From Funiculus sociatus GB2-C1 (GTDB lineage Bacteria > Cyanobacteriota > Cyanobacteriia > Cyanobacteriales > FACHB-T130): 64,000 nt of DNA. Position numbers and translations under genes: made by a program. How positions within the stretch are numbered: the stretch's first letter is position 1; each line of letters starts with the position of its first letter. Positions 26,595 through 38,399 of this stretch are shown here, one piece after another. The DNA lies in NCBI RefSeq assembly GCF_039962115.1, contig NZ_JAMPKJ010000015.1, forward strand, positions 1 through 64,000. The letters are read 5' to 3'. A model generated the notes under the pieces. The model was not told the DNA's origin. It worked only from the letters and a program-made list of their open reading frames with translations, and did no database searches.

Positions 26595-27747
26595 TTGAAT
26601 AGGACTTCAACGAATCGAAACACGCGCTTTTGTGCTGAAGTTGAGGTTTACTAGCAACTGCAAGAGTCTTCGTAAAAAAAAACTCCAACTGCCTGCTAAT
26701 TGACACTAAAAGCTGCTGCAAGTCGGTTTTGGCTTGCATCACTCTGCTTTCAGGGCGCATGGAGATGTCAGGAACGCACAGTACCCCCAACTCCAGCGCA
26801 GCTGAAAGAGAATTGTAATTTTGTAAATAAAATACCAAGCAACCTAGTAGGATTACTTAGGTGCTTAATCTCGTAAGCCGCTGTAACTCTTTGTCTCAGC
26901 GCATCTTGGCATTACCACGATGAATATGTCCATAGTTCCCCGGTATCTTTACCGAAAAAACATATTCAGAACTTCCGTGCCATTAGTGTAAATATCTATC
27001 CTAATCGGCTGTAAACCAGATCACATCTAATAACTTTTACGAATAATACTTAAGATAGAGGTAATTTTCCATTTACAAAAACTTTATCGAAATGGCAGGC
27101 AATGGGGGACTAGGGGCTGGGGAGTGCCTACGGATCGATCCTCATGGTTGAAATAAGGAAAAAATCTGTTGGCTTTAGAGGAATTTTGGGAAAATATTTG
27201 CCAGCGAATTTGTTAAATGCTTGCTGGGATTGACTTTCAGCGTTTGAGGCTCTAAACATCCCTTCCGGTAGGCTAAAGCGTTCTAGCGTCAATACTTCTG
27301 GGATAAGGCAAACCTAACCCAATACGGTTCCCGAAGAAGTTAAAAATCCAAAACCTACAATTGTCAATTGGGGTGCCCAGGGTATCCAGCCTGATGTCAC
27401 CCCAATTTCCCAGTTTGTCTTCACGATAATCGCGATAATATGCGGAACTTGAGGGAGCAGAAACCAGGCGGGAAATTTTGGATTTGTATCACCCGCGCCA
27501 GAATCTCTAACAAGTTGGGGTTATGAAAACGGTTAAAGCAAGCTGAACAGCGGACACCACGTTATGCGATCGCTTTGACAAGCTCACTCAACCACTAACA
27601 CCTTGCTCTCGTAACCTGGATCTGGAAGACACAGGGTATCCGCGCCCGATAAATTATATACAAGTGTGCATTGTAAGTAATACCATTCCTAAATCATGGC
27701 TATAATCGCTCAATAGCTGCAATATAATTACGAATTACTCAATATCA
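26595..27747. other. Long region without a convincing gene
   Basis: A TTG-start frame of 88 codons (26838 down to 26572) ends one base before the GTG of the beta-propeller gene but has no recognisable features. The rest shows no coding pattern. It holds a G-rich dispersed repeat at 27102-27127. The region may include promoters for the two flanking divergent genes. Confidence 0.45.
27102..27127. repeat. G-rich dispersed repeat
   Basis: GGGGGACTAGGGGCTGGGG is the same type of heptanucleotide-like tract found at 10743-10776 and, in opposite sense, inside genes at 45847-46010. Confidence 0.5.
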
Positions 27748-29025
27748 ATGCCTTACCCTACTCTTCCTTCCAGTATCCGCGAAATCTTGCTTGAAGTGTT
27801 GTCTACACTACCTCTGCAATTGTGCATTGATTGCTGGGGTACAGAGCAACTATCATCCACAAGCACTAATAACCATCTTTCTAAATTCACATTGCAGATT
27901 CATCATCCCGGAGTAATCAGGATTCTCATTCTCACTCAAGATATTTTGGTGTTAGGTGAAGCCTATCTTCAGGGCTTCGTGGACTTTTCAGGTGACATCA
28001 ACGACCTACTACGATTAGAGAATATTTCCTACTCCCACATCAAACGCAGCAAATTAATCAAGTCTTGGACTGAAGCCCTGACTTTACCCCAGTTACCTGT
28101 ATCGCTTCAAGAAAATTCACCTTGGCAAAAACTTAAATTTGGCACTAAAGAACGTGACCAAGCAGTTATTCAACATCACTATGATGTCGGCAATGATTTT
28201 TACCGCCTTTGGCTCGATCCTTTGCTTATTTACTCATGTGCTTATTTTGAAAGTGAACAGATGAGCCTCAAAGAAGCTCAGGAAGCTAAACTTGATAGAA
28301 TTTGTCGTAAGCTGCGGCTGAAATCAGGAGAGTATTTACTAGACATTGGCTGTGGCTGGGGTGCTTTGCTACGCTGGGCTATAAGCCATTACGGAGTGAA
28401 AGGTTATGGCATTACTCTGAGCAAAGAACAACTGGATTTTAATCAGAGAATAATTGAAAAAGAAGGTTTGGGCGAACAGATGCAAGTTGAGCTTTTAGAC
28501 TATCGAGACTTACCCAAGCAGCCAACTTTCGACAAAATTGTTTCTATTGGTATGGTTGAACACGTAGGAGTTAATAACTATCCAATATATTTTCAGAATA
28601 CTTTATCTGCTTTGAAGCCTGGAGGTTTGTTCCTTAACCACGGCATGACTGCGATGGAACAATCGGATGGTTCTAGTCTTAACGATCGTTTTATTGAGCG
28701 TTACATTTTTCCGGATGGAAAATTGTCCAATCTGTCTACCAATTTAGCTGCCGCAGAGGAAAGGGGATGGGAAATTGTCGATGTTGAAACTTGGCGATCG
28801 CACTACGGCAAAACTTTCAGATGTTGGGCTGCTAACCTAGAGGTAGCGATGGAGCAAGCGATCGCTTTAATCGGAGAACCGAAAGCGCGATTATGGCGGC
28901 TTTATCTGACTGGTTTTGCCCAATCCTTTGAACAGAACTATCTGGCAGTCTATCAAATGTTACTGCGACGGCAGGCTGATAAAGAATGGAATTTGCCTCT
29001 TACTCGTAAGGATTGGTTATGTTGA
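27748..29025 (+). CDS. Cyclopropane-fatty-acyl-phospholipid synthase family methyltransferase
   Basis: A 425-residue protein with an N-terminal SCP2-like lipid-binding part (about 1-120) and a CFA/mycolic-acid-type methyltransferase domain. QHHYDVGNDFYRLWLDP, SCAYF, LLDIGCGWGALL (near 200), VSIGMVEHVG and LNDRFIERYIFPDGKL are family hallmarks. These enzymes add a methylene or methyl group from SAM across a cis double bond of an acyl chain in the membrane. True cyclopropane lipids are uncommon in cyanobacteria, so methylation of an unusual lipid should be considered. It is followed within 75 bases by the giant hybrid kinase in the same direction. No link to the PKS product can be shown. Confidence 0.87.
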   Translation: MPYPTLPSSIREILLEVLSTLPLQLCIDCWGTEQLSSTSTNNHLSKFTLQIHHPGVIRILILTQDILVLGEAYLQGFVDFSGDINDLLRLENISYSHIKRSKLIKSWTEALTLPQLPVSLQENSPWQKLKFGTKERDQAVIQHHYDVGNDFYRLWLDPLLIYSCAYFESEQMSLKEAQEAKLDRICRKLRLKSGEYLLDIGCGWGALLRWAISHYGVKGYGITLSKEQLDFNQRIIEKEGLGEQMQVELLDYRDLPKQPTFDKIVSIGMVEHVGVNNYPIYFQNTLSALKPGGLFLNHGMTAMEQSDGSSLNDRFIERYIFPDGKLSNLSTNLAAAEERGWEIVDVETWRSHYGKTFRCWAANLEVAMEQAIALIGEPKARLWRLYLTGFAQSFEQNYLAVYQMLLRRQADKEWNLPLTRKDWLC

Positions 29026-29098
29026 GTGCTTTGATAAAGCTACGGGGTTGCATCTATCCTAAATATTGATTAATTTAAGTTTCTATAAATTTAAGATT

Positions 29099-32000
29099 AT
29101 GCTTACCATTCCTGGCTACAAAAATTTAATAAAAATTCACGAAAGTTCAAAAACAGTTGTATACCGGGGATATAGCGATCGCGATCGGCAACCGATTATC
29201 GCTAAATTTCTTCGGAAAGAGTATCCCGATTTAACGGATGTTGCCAAATTCACACATCAATATGAAATTACAAAAAATCTGAATTTACCAGGAATAGTTA
29301 AACCAATAAAATTACAAAAGCACAAAAACTTTTTGGTTTTAATATTTGAAGATTTTGGCGGAGAAAGCCTAAAAGATAATATTACATCTCAAAGGATAGA
29401 ACTACTGGATTTCCTGCAAATAGCTATTCAACTTTCAGAAACAATTGGTCAAATCCATAAATATAAAATTATACACAAAGATATTAAACCTCAAAATATT
29501 ATCATTAACCCTGAAACTGGTCTAGTAAAAATTACTGACTTTAGCATTTCATCCCTATTGTCTGTCGAGAACCAAACAATTAGTAATCCCAATTTGCTCG
29601 AAGGCACTCTTGCCTATATGTCACCAGAGCAAACTGGGAGAATGAATCGCTCAATTGATTACCGCACAGACTTCTATTCTTTAGGTGTCACCTTTTATGA
29701 AATGCTGACGGGTCAGTTACCTTTCCAATCTAGCGACCCGATGGAATTGATCCACTGCCACATTGCTAAACAACCAGAAATACCCCATGCTCTGAATAAA
29801 GACATTCCGCAAGCACTATCAGCGCTGGTAATGAAGCTATTATCTAAAACTGCTGAAGACCGCTATCAAAGCGCTTTTGGAATAAAAGCTGACCTGGAAT
29901 GTTGTCTAAATCAGCTAAATAATACTGGAAGAATTGAAAACTTTTTACTAAGTAAATATGATATTTCCGATAAATTTCAAGTTTCCCAAAAACTCTACGG
30001 TCGGGAAGCTGAAATTGCGGTACTAATGAATGCTTTTGAAAGAGTTAGTCTAGGCACAACTGAAATCGTGCTAGTTTCCGGCTTTTCTGGTATTGGTAAA
30101 TCCGCATTGGTAAATGAAATTCATAAGCCAATTGTGCGGCAAAGAGGTTACTTTATTAGTGGTAAGTTTGACCAGTTTAAGCGAAACGTTCCTTATGATT
30201 CTTTAATTCAAGCTTTTCAGAAATTAATGAGGCAGTTGTTAACAGAAACTGAGGAACAGATATTTGTCTGGAGAAGGAAACTTTTAAAATCTCTCAGCTC
30301 CAACGGTCAGGTAATCATTGAAGTCATTCCTGAGGTAGAACTTATTATTGGCAAACAGCCTCCTGTTCCTGAACTAGAACCCGCAGAATCACGAAATCGC
30401 TTTAACTTAGTTTTTCAAAAATTTATTAGTGTCTTTACTACTAAAGAACATCCGCTAGTTCTATTTCTGGATGATCTACAATGGGCTGATTCTCCTTCTT
30501 TAAAGTTGCTTCAGCTACTGATGACTACTCCGAATAGCCAATATTTATTAATGATTGGTGCTTATCGAGATAATGAAGTCAATGCAACTCATCCTTTGAT
30601 GCTGGCTTTGAATGAAATTGAGGCTTATAGAACTGTTATAAATAATATTGCCCTTCAACCTTTAAGTATAAAATATGTCAATCAATTAGTTGCTGATACT
30701 CTTCATTGCTCAATAGAAAAAACAACCTTTTTAGCAGAATTAATATTTCATAAAACCCACGGCAATCCCTTTTTTTTAACCCAGTTTTTAAAGTCGCTTT
30801 ATGAAGAAAATTTAGTAACTTTTAACTTAGATAGTAGTTACTGGCAGTGGAATCTAGAGCAGATTCAGACAATGGAGATCACAGATAATGTGGTCGAATT
30901 AATGGTTAAGAAAATTCAAAAACTTGGCCAGACTACACAAAATGTGATGAAGCTGGCAGCTTGTATCGGTAATGAGTTTAATTTAAAAATACTTTCTATT
31001 GTCAATGAAAAGCCACAGATAGAAACCTCCGATACTCTCCAAGAAGCGGTAAAAGAAGGACTAATTTTACCAATAGGTGATGCCTATAAATATATTCAAT
31101 CTTATGTAGATGATGCTGATGGTAATAATACTAATCAGGAGATAGTAGTTTCCTACAGATTTTTACACGATCGCGTACAGCAAGCCGTTTATTCTTTAAT
31201 ACCAGAAGCAGATAAACAACAGGTTCATCTCAAAGTTGGACAGTTGATTATTATAAATGCTAGTGCTTCAGAGTTAGAAGACAAAATTTTTGATATTGTT
31301 AATCAATTAAATCTAGGTAAGAACTTAATTGCTTCTCAAGAAGAAAAATATTTCTTAGCAAAATTAAATCTCAACGCTGGCAGTAAAGCAAAATTATCTA
31401 GTGCATTTGAACCAGCTTTGAAATACATTACTGCTGGTATGGAGCTGCTAGTAGAACATAGCTGGGAAACCCAATATGATCTGACTCTATCTCTTCACAT
31501 GGAGCGTGCCGACTGTGAATATCTGAATGGAAATATTGAAGAATCTGAAAAGTTTTTTGAAATAATTCTAAATAAAGCAACTTCAAAAATAGAAAAAGCT
31601 AACGTATATATTAGTAAAGTTATTATTAAAACTGCGCTGGTCAAGCCGCAAGAAGCTGTTAAAATTAGCAAGGAAGGTTTGAGGCTGTTTGGCATTGACA
31701 TTCCCGATAATGAAACAAAATTAAAAAGTCTAATAGATCGGGAAAACGAAATTTTAAAACTAAATATTAAAAACAAGAAAGTTACAGAATTAATTAACGC
31801 CCCTGAGATGACTGATCCAGAGCAAATCATTTTAACAAAATTGCTCACAAACACGATTATGCCTGCTCGCTTTGTAAATAAAGATTTAGCGTATGTAGTA
31901 ATCTTAAAAACCGTAAATATATCTTTAACCTATGGCAATTCAAATGTAACATCTTTTGCCTATATGTCTTATGGATTAGCGCTGGCAGGGATTGATGAAT

Positions 32001-35000
32001 TTGAAACTGCTTATGAATTTGGCTCTCTAGCTTTAAAGCTTAACGATAAGTTTAATAACTTAGCTTTGAAGCCACGGCTTTATTCAGTATTTAGTAACTA
32101 TATTAATCATTGGAAAAATCATTTAAAAACTGATTATAAATATCTGAAGCATGGGTTTGAGACTGCAATTGAAGTAGGTGATTTTCAATGGGCTACTTAC
32201 CTGGTTTTTTACTTGGTAGTAAAGCTTTTCATGAAAGGAGAGGCTTTAGATAGTTTATATCAAGAATATCAAAAATATAATGAATTCTTAAGGCAGAAGT
32301 CTGGAGCTTTTTATGATTTTTTAAAGTTGACGCAAGAAATTATCTGTATATTACAGGGTGAGACGATAAAGGATGAGAGTTTTGAACGAGAGAAGCATAT
32401 AAACGAAATAAAAAAGCTTGCCGGAATTCAGATTACTTATTGTATTTTTGAGTCTCAGAGACTCTATCTATATGAAAATTATGCCGATGCCGTGGTAATG
32501 GCAAGAGAAGCTGAAAAATTGGTGTCGGCTGTGTTTGCATCAATTTTAGTGCCGGAACATTATTTTTACTACACTTTAATTCAAGCAAATCTGTATCCGG
32601 GTTTGTCAGATATGGAGAAAGAGCCAGCAATGGAAAATATGTTGGCTAATACAGAAACGATGAGAAAGTGGGCTGAGTCGTGTCCGCAAAACTTTTTTCA
32701 TAAATACTTACTGATGTCAGCTGAGTTGGCTCGAATTACTGACAAACCTCAAGAGGCTATGAATTTATATGAAAGGGCAATCAAATCAGCACAAGAAAAT
32801 GATTACATTCAAAATGAAGCTGTTGCTAATGAATTAGCGGCGAAGTTCTATTTGGCGAAAGGATTTGATTTGATTGCCAAAGCCTACTTTACAGAAGCAC
32901 GTTATAGCTATCTAAAATGGGGCGCGATCGCTAAAGCAAAAGCTTTAGAAGAAAAATATTCCCAGTTCTATTCTGCCACTTCCATAACAAACACTAAAGA
33001 AGCTAAAGCTGGCAGTGTAGCCTCTACTAGCGGGGAAGCGGGAGCGTTAGATTTGACAACGATTGTTAAAGCTTCTCAAGCCTTGGCTGGTGAAATTGTT
33101 CTGAGCAAGCTGCTAGAAAAATTAATGAAAATTGTCATAGAAAATGCAGGAGCGCAGAAAGGCTTTCTCATTTTAGAAGAATCTGGCAATTTAGTTATTG
33201 CTGCTGAAGGGGCAGTTGATCAAAATGAGATAAGTGTTCTGCAATATACTCCCATAGAATCTAGCCAAAAAGTTTCAATAGCGATTGCTAATTATGTCAA
33301 GAGAACAAAAGAAAATTTGGTTTTAAACGATGCCGTTAACGAAGGTTTATTTAAGTCAGATATTTATGTATTACAACATCAACCTAAATCTATATTATGT
33401 ACACCGATTATTAAACAAACGCAACTGCTCGGTCTGCTTTATCTAGAAAACAATTTAACGACAAATGCCTTCACTCCAAAACGGCTGGAAGTTTTAGAAA
33501 TTTTATCTTCTCAAATTGCGATTTCTCTGGAAAATGCCAAATTATATGATGAGATGACTGCCTTAAATGCGGATCTCAAGCAAGAAATCAGTGAACGCAA
33601 GCAAGCAGAAGCGCAGTTAAGCGATAGCGAAGAAAGGTTCCGGATTATTGCCGAAACAACTCCAATCCCGTTAATCATCACCCGCATAACCGATGGTTTA
33701 GTTCTTTACGCAAACGATGTTTGTAGTTCCAGTTTGGGTGTATCAACTAAAGAGTTAATTGGTCGCAAGGCTCCCGACTTTCAATACTACCCCACCGAGC
33801 GGCAAAAAATTGTAAAAATACTTGCTCAGAATGGCTACGTTCACAACTACGAATTACTGGCAAAGAAGCTAGACGGAACGCTGTTTTGGATTAATCTATC
33901 TATTCAACCAATTACATTTAATGGCGAACGAGCGATGCTCAGTGCGTTCTTTGACATTAACGATCGCAAGCGGATGGAAGAACTTAAAGACGAATTTTTA
34001 GCTAACACTTCTCATGAACTCCGCACCCCACTTAATGGCATTATTGGTATTGCCGAATCTCTAATTGATGGTGCAACTGGAAAACTACCTGAAAAAACCA
34101 TTTCTAACCTAGCAATGGTGGTATCAAGTGGTAGAAGATTGTCTAACTTAGTCAACGACATCCTCGATTTTGCCAAACTGAAACACCGGAATTTAGCGCT
34201 GCAAATCAAGCCAGTAGCAATGGACGCGATCGCTAACGTCGTGCTTACCCTCAGCCAGCCTCTCATCGGTACAAAACCTTTGCAACTGCGAAACTCAATC
34301 GATTCCTTAACTCCCCCCGTTGATGCTGATGAAGATCGCTTGCAACAGATACTCTCCAATTTGGTTGGAAATGCGATTAAATTTACAGATACTGGTGTAG
34401 TCGAAGTGTCGGCTAAGTTAATAGAATCTAGCATAGAAAGTGAAGAGTTAAATCTAAACTCTTCAACTCAAAAATCTCTTACCCCTTGCTTAGAGATTTC
34501 AGTGTCTGATACTGGCATTGGTATCCCCGCAGATTCATTAGACAGAATTTTTGAATCTTTTGAACAAGCTGATGGCACAACCGCCAGAGTTTACGGAGGA
34601 ACTGGTCTTGGTCTTGCCATCACTAAACAACTGGTAGAATTGCATGGCAGTAAAATTTGCGTTGAGTCCACCGTTGGTAAAGGCTCCCGGTTTAGCTTTA
34701 CTCTGCCACTTTCGCAAAATGTAGAGATACCAACAACATCCTTACAGAAAACTCCCTCACTCACAAAATTTAAAGAGTTACCGGAAATCTCTAAGTCGAA
34801 ACTTAATATTCAAGGCAATACCACCCAGCAAAGTTTAACAGAGATCAAGACGAATGAAGGAGATTTTAAAATATTAATAGTAGATGATGAGCCTATAAAT
34901 ATACAAGTTTTAGTTAACTACCTTTCCGAGCAAAACTACATACTTACCCAAGCCTCAAATGGCATAGAAGCCTTATCAATGATTGAGAACGGCTTAAGAC

Positions 35001-36313
35001 CCGACATGATATTACTAGATGTAATGATGCCGCGAATGACAGGGTATGAAGTTTGTCAAAAAATCCGCGAACAGTTTTCACCATCAGAACTGCCTATATT
35101 AATGTTGACCGCAAAAAATCAAGTATCAGATTTAGTGGAAGGATTCAACTCAGGGGCTAATGATTATTTAACTAAACCTATCTCAAAAAATGAACTTTTA
35201 GCGCGAATTAACATTCATCTTCAACTGGCTAATTTGGAGGCACTGCAACAATCTGAAGAGAGAGAGCGGGAGAAAGCGCAACAGTTAGAACTTACTTTAC
35301 GGGAATTACAACGTACTCAATCTCAACTAATTCAAGCAGAAAAAATGTCTGCTCTTGGGCAACTGGTAGCAGGAGTAGCTCACGAAATTAACAATCCTGT
35401 AAACTTCATTTACGGTAATCTCAGCCATGCAAATAGCTATGCTCAAGACTTACTTAAACTCTTGGAACTCTATCAGCAACATTATCCCAATCCTGTGCCA
35501 GAAATTGTTTCCCAGGTGGAGGAAATTGAGCTGGAATATTTGAAAGAAGATTTGCCAAAAATTATCAACTCAATGGAGATGGGAGCTGAGCGCATTAATC
35601 AGATTGTGCTATCTTTGCGAAATTTCTCCAGGCTAGATCAAGCCGAAATGAAGGCAGTTGATATTCATTCTGGGATTGATAGTAGTTTGGTTATTTTGCA
35701 AAGTCGCCTGAAAGAAAGACCCGGACAGCCTGAGATTCAAATTATCAAAGAGTATGGTGATTTGCCCCCTGTGTATTGCTACGCCGGACAATTAAATCAG
35801 GTGTTTATGAATCTGCTTACTAATGCGATTGATGCTTTGGAAATGGTGGGTGAGGGCTGGGAAATGAGCAATGGGGAATTTGCAATCCAAAATCAGGGGA
35901 TGTTTTGGGAAAAACCGGAGGTTGGAGGAATAACCAGTCATCCCTCAAATCCCTCGTCAATCTCCCCCAAAATTGCTTCAAAATCAGGCGATGTTTTAGG
36001 AATAATTAATCTCCCCAAAAACCAAGCCGAAATTAAAAATCGGGAGATTCGGATTTGTACCGAAGTTTTAGAAGGCGATCAAATAGCGATCCGTATTGCC
36101 GACAATGGGTTAGGGATTCCTCCGGAAGTACAGCAGCGAATATTTGACCCCTTCTTTACGACTAAACCTGTAGGGAAAGGTACAGGGCTAGGGTTGTCTA
36201 TCAGTTATCAAATTGTGGTGGACAAGCACGGTGGTCAAATAGAGTGTCTGTCTACACCAGGGAGAGGAACAGAGTTTATCATTATCGTTCCTATTCGACA
36301 AAACTGCCTCTAA
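29099..36313 (+). CDS. Giant hybrid kinase: Ser/Thr kinase-ATPase-GAF-PAS-His kinase-receiver-His kinase
   Basis: About 2,404 residues. Ser/Thr kinase at 1-270 (HKDIKPQN near 125; the DFG position reads DFS). A predicted ATPase with Walker [10 protein letters not shown] near 327, followed by a TPR-like helical region of some 900 residues. GAF (about 1320-1480), PAS (about 1510-1625), HisKA with [10 protein letters not shown] near 1637 plus HATPase with DTGIGIP and GTGLGLA. Receiver with VDDEP near 1926 and the acceptor Asp near 1975 in LLDVMMP. A second HisKA (GVAHEINNP near 2092) and HATPase ending in GTGLGLS. An insertion of about 45 residues interrupts the second HATPase. ATG at 29099 is taken over an upstream TTG. 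Such kinases in filamentous cyanobacteria integrate stress and development signals; its targets are unknown. Confidence 0.9.
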   Translation: MLTIPGYKNLIKIHESSKTVVYRGYSDRDRQPIIAKFLRKEYPDLTDVAKFTHQYEITKNLNLPGIVKPIKLQKHKNFLVLIFEDFGGESLKDNITSQRIELLDFLQIAIQLSETIGQIHKYKIIHKDIKPQNIIINPETGLVKITDFSISSLLSVENQTISNPNLLEGTLAYMSPEQTGRMNRSIDYRTDFYSLGVTFYEMLTGQLPFQSSDPMELIHCHIAKQPEIPHALNKDIPQALSALVMKLLSKTAEDRYQSAFGIKADLECCLNQLNNTGRIENFLLSKYDISDKFQVSQKLYGREAEIAVLMNAFERVSLGTTEIVLVSGFSGIGKSALVNEIHKPIVRQRGYFISGKFDQFKRNVPYDSLIQAFQKLMRQLLTETEEQIFVWRRKLLKSLSSNGQVIIEVIPEVELIIGKQPPVPELEPAESRNRFNLVFQKFISVFTTKEHPLVLFLDDLQWADSPSLKLLQLLMTTPNSQYLLMIGAYRDNEVNATHPLMLALNEIEAYRTVINNIALQPLSIKYVNQLVADTLHCSIEKTTFLAELIFHKTHGNPFFLTQFLKSLYEENLVTFNLDSSYWQWNLEQIQTMEITDNVVELMVKKIQKLGQTTQNVMKLAACIGNEFNLKILSIVNEKPQIETSDTLQEAVKEGLILPIGDAYKYIQSYVDDADGNNTNQEIVVSYRFLHDRVQQAVYSLIPEADKQQVHLKVGQLIIINASASELEDKIFDIVNQLNLGKNLIASQEEKYFLAKLNLNAGSKAKLSSAFEPALKYITAGMELLVEHSWETQYDLTLSLHMERADCEYLNGNIEESEKFFEIILNKATSKIEKANVYISKVIIKTALVKPQEAVKISKEGLRLFGIDIPDNETKLKSLIDRENEILKLNIKNKKVTELINAPEMTDPEQIILTKLLTNTIMPARFVNKDLAYVVILKTVNISLTYGNSNVTSFAYMSYGLALAGIDEFETAYEFGSLALKLNDKFNNLALKPRLYSVFSNYINHWKNHLKTDYKYLKHGFETAIEVGDFQWATYLVFYLVVKLFMKGEALDSLYQEYQKYNEFLRQKSGAFYDFLKLTQEIICILQGETIKDESFEREKHINEIKKLAGIQITYCIFESQRLYLYENYADAVVMAREAEKLVSAVFASILVPEHYFYYTLIQANLYPGLSDMEKEPAMENMLANTETMRKWAESCPQNFFHKYLLMSAELARITDKPQEAMNLYERAIKSAQENDYIQNEAVANELAAKFYLAKGFDLIAKAYFTEARYSYLKWGAIAKAKALEEKYSQFYSATSITNTKEAKAGSVASTSGEAGALDLTTIVKASQALAGEIVLSKLLEKLMKIVIENAGAQKGFLILEESGNLVIAAEGAVDQNEISVLQYTPIESSQKVSIAIANYVKRTKENLVLNDAVNEGLFKSDIYVLQHQPKSILCTPIIKQTQLLGLLYLENNLTTNAFTPKRLEVLEILSSQIAISLENAKLYDEMTALNADLKQEISERKQAEAQLSDSEERFRIIAETTPIPLIITRITDGLVLYANDVCSSSLGVSTKELIGRKAPDFQYYPTERQKIVKILAQNGYVHNYELLAKKLDGTLFWINLSIQPITFNGERAMLSAFFDINDRKRMEELKDEFLANTSHELRTPLNGIIGIAESLIDGATGKLPEKTISNLAMVVSSGRRLSNLVNDILDFAKLKHRNLALQIKPVAMDAIANVVLTLSQPLIGTKPLQLRNSIDSLTPPVDADEDRLQQILSNLVGNAIKFTDTGVVEVSAKLIESSIESEELNLNSSTQKSLTPCLEISVSDTGIGIPADSLDRIFESFEQADGTTARVYGGTGLGLAITKQLVELHGSKICVESTVGKGSRFSFTLPLSQNVEIPTTSLQKTPSLTKFKELPEISKSKLNIQGNTTQQSLTEIKTNEGDFKILIVDDEPINIQVLVNYLSEQNYILTQASNGIEALSMIENGLRPDMILLDVMMPRMTGYEVCQKIREQFSPSELPILMLTAKNQVSDLVEGFNSGANDYLTKPISKNELLARINIHLQLANLEALQQSEEREREKAQQLELTLRELQRTQSQLIQAEKMSALGQLVAGVAHEINNPVNFIYGNLSHANSYAQDLLKLLELYQQHYPNPVPEIVSQVEEIELEYLKEDLPKIINSMEMGAERINQIVLSLRNFSRLDQAEMKAVDIHSGIDSSLVILQSRLKERPGQPEIQIIKEYGDLPPVYCYAGQLNQVFMNLLTNAIDALEMVGEGWEMSNGEFAIQNQGMFWEKPEVGGITSHPSNPSSISPKIASKSGDVLGIINLPKNQAEIKNREIRICTEVLEGDQIAIRIADNGLGIPPEVQQRIFDPFFTTKPVGKGTGLGLSISYQIVVDKHGGQIECLSTPGRGTEFIIIVPIRQNCL

Positions 36314-36317
36314 TAAA

Positions 36318-36452
36318 ATGAATTCCTCGCATTGGTGTAAAGGTTGGAAACTACTAATTTGTTTCTTGTTTTTGAATGCTTGTACTGCCAGCAATGCTAA
36401 TGCGGCAATACTAGCGATCGCGCGTTTAGTCAGTCCAATTTTATCTTGTTAA
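36318..36452 (+). CDS. Possible 44-residue secreted or lipoprotein-like peptide
   Basis: An ATG five bases after the hybrid kinase stop opens a frame of 44 codons with a basic start (KGWK), a hydrophobic stretch (LLICFLFLNAC) and an alanine-rich tail, like a small signal peptide or lipobox (LNAC). There is no clear ribosome site and no relative is recognised. It may be a chance frame. Confidence 0.22.
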   Translation: MNSSHWCKGWKLLICFLFLNACTASNANAAILAIARLVSPILSC

Positions 36453-36476
36453 AAAAAGCTACAGCACCCGACAGAC

Positions 36477-38399
36477 TTACAGACTAAAGCCCTTTCTCAT
36501 TTTGGAAGAATCTCTAAGTTGCCGCTGCATCAATTCAATGATGCCTTCATCTAAATCTTCAGCTAAATCGAAAACAACAATATTACAATCATCGCCTTTA
36601 GCATCTTTGTATCTCCGGGTATCAAGATTATCAAAATATTTGACATTAACGCCTTTACCTAACCCAATAATTAGGATTTTTATAATCCGGTGATCCTCAA
36701 CTTTCAGAGTGCTTTCGGTTATAAACTGCTCAAAAGCAAGAGGGTCGTCAAATTGTCCATCGGTGTAGATGATAAAGAAAGCTCCTTTTTCATTCCCGTC
36801 TTTAATGTCTTTAAGGGTAACTTTCTCCCGTCCATTGAGCCACATATCAAAGCAGTGACGCAGAGTAGGCACTACAAAACTATTGGCATCCGGGCGATTT
36901 TCTAAGAATATATCTTCTACATTATCTGCATCTGAAATCATATAGAAATTGCCTCTATATTTATTCAAATTAAACGTAGTTGCATAAACTTGTTCGCAGA
37001 TTTTAACCTGTGCGTCGCTGCCATCATCTCTTTCTAAAATCGTCGCCACATGACCTGTGATTAACTCTTCCAAAAGCTTCCAACGTGTCTTTTCACCTCC
37101 ATCTTTTTTTAGAGTCGATGCACTCTGGTCAATTAACATGAATACATCTCTGTTATAAATTCGACTTAGTGGCTCTGCCATCATGCCCTCCTGTAAAGCT
37201 TCTTCTTTTTCGTTAACCCAATTTAAAGTAAATACTTGCTCGTAAATCCGGTTACTAACTTTCAGAAAATCATCATTATTTCTAGCCACTAATCCTGATA
37301 TTAGCAAATCCCAATGCTTAGGATCGTTCTGTTCAAACCTAATTTTGTCTTTGTTTAGAATTTTTCTATAAAGACTCAAAGCTGCCAGCTTTTCTAACTT
37401 CTGGCTAGAATCAACTCGGATAAACCAATTTTCAATTTCTTCTAGGTGGGATAATCTATAGAGTCTATCTTGCCGCCTCCAATCTTTGATAACATTACTT
37501 ATTACTAGCTTTTCAATGTACTCTTCTATATCAGTGCTGTCTTGTATTTTACGTCCCACGGCAACTAAGTGACAAAGAGCCTGAGTAAGAAATGGTTGCC
37601 CTCCCGTCCAATCTAAGATGTAGGAGAGGACTGTTTGCGGGTCGTCGGTAACGTCTTCGAGTCCTTGCCAAAGCGGGTTACAATTGCTTTCTTGCAGTCC
37701 TCCTAGTTCAATGCGCTCTCCCAAATTCAAAGCAACCTTATAATCAGTTACCAGGTCTGTAGGTCTGGCAACGCCAAGCAGAACAAACGCCAGTCTCCGG
37801 AGAGCAACTGGGCGATCGCTTTGGGAAAGAGACTTAATAAACCCGATAAAACTGTTCTGCTGTTTGTAACCAATTATGTTTTGAATTTCGTCAATAAAAA
37901 TAATTAGCTTTTTGTCATCTTTCTTTTTGAGGATATGTTCAATTAGAAAATTTTTAAATCTTAGTTTTGGATCGAGGTCTGGGGTTTCATTCCAAGTAGC
38001 ATTGAGTAATTTAACCCAATAGTTATCTGCGTCTATATCAGATATTTGGCGGCAGATTTGATTAAGAAGGCTGTAATAAAGGGTTTCGTCAGATTCTGCA
38101 CTACTACTGAACTCTTGAAAGTCAAGTTGGATACAGATAAATTCCTCATCAGGCAACTGTCCAATTGTCTTTACCATCAAGCTAGTCTTCCCGGTTTGGC
38201 GGGGAGCTAGGATAAAACACATTCGGCTGTTTACGCGATTTAGTTGGGTAAATTGACGCAGTTTCTCATCTGCATCTCTCTCCACATAAGTCTGTTCTGT
38301 TAGCGGGATACCACCTGCCTCAATCCGATAAAAGCTGTCTATTCCATTAATGCCCATTAGCCACCTAAAGATTGTTGGTAAAGTTTCAAATATGTCCAT
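36477..38399 (-). CDS. AAA_35-like ATPase fused to a von Willebrand A domain
   Basis: About 640 residues. An N-terminal AAA/STAND-like NTPase has Walker A APRQTGKTS at 65-73 and Walker B LIIFIDEIQN, with sensor-like LAFVLLGVARP and the C-terminal GGQPFLTQALCHLV helix. A helical linker leads to a vWA domain whose MIDAS reads DQSAS near residue 420, followed by FFIIYTDG. The ATG at 38399 lies within the last 14 bases of the upstream AAA gene (overlap with its TGA), so translation is coupled and the two proteins probably work together. NTPase plus vWA pairs occur in cyanobacterial signalling and conflict systems (VMAP and MoxR-vWA classes). No effector domain is recognised here; function is unknown. 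Confidence 0.8.
   Translation of the reverse strand: MDIFETLPTIFRWLMGINGIDSFYRIEAGGIPLTEQTYVERDADEKLRQFTQLNRVNSRMCFILAPRQTGKTSLMVKTIGQLPDEEFICIQLDFQEFSSSAESDETLYYSLLNQICRQISDIDADNYWVKLLNATWNETPDLDPKLRFKNFLIEHILKKKDDKKLIIFIDEIQNIIGYKQQNSFIGFIKSLSQSDRPVALRRLAFVLLGVARPTDLVTDYKVALNLGERIELGGLQESNCNPLWQGLEDVTDDPQTVLSYILDWTGGQPFLTQALCHLVAVGRKIQDSTDIEEYIEKLVISNVIKDWRRQDRLYRLSHLEEIENWFIRVDSSQKLEKLAALSLYRKILNKDKIRFEQNDPKHWDLLISGLVARNNDDFLKVSNRIYEQVFTLNWVNEKEEALQEGMMAEPLSRIYNRDVFMLIDQSASTLKKDGGEKTRWKLLEELITGHVATILERDDGSDAQVKICEQVYATTFNLNKYRGNFYMISDADNVEDIFLENRPDANSFVVPTLRHCFDMWLNGREKVTLKDIKDGNEKGAFFIIYTDGQFDDPLAFEQFITESTLKVEDHRIIKILIIGLGKGVNVKYFDNLDTRRYKDAKGDDCNIVVFDLAEDLDEGIIELMQRQLRDSSKMRKGFSL

Noticed and set aside
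26572-26838. 88-codon minus-strand frame ending one base before the PEP-CTERM propeller gene
   Set aside because: It starts at TTG without a ribosome site and shows no recognisable domain; most of its interest is that it supplies the ribosome site for the next gene.
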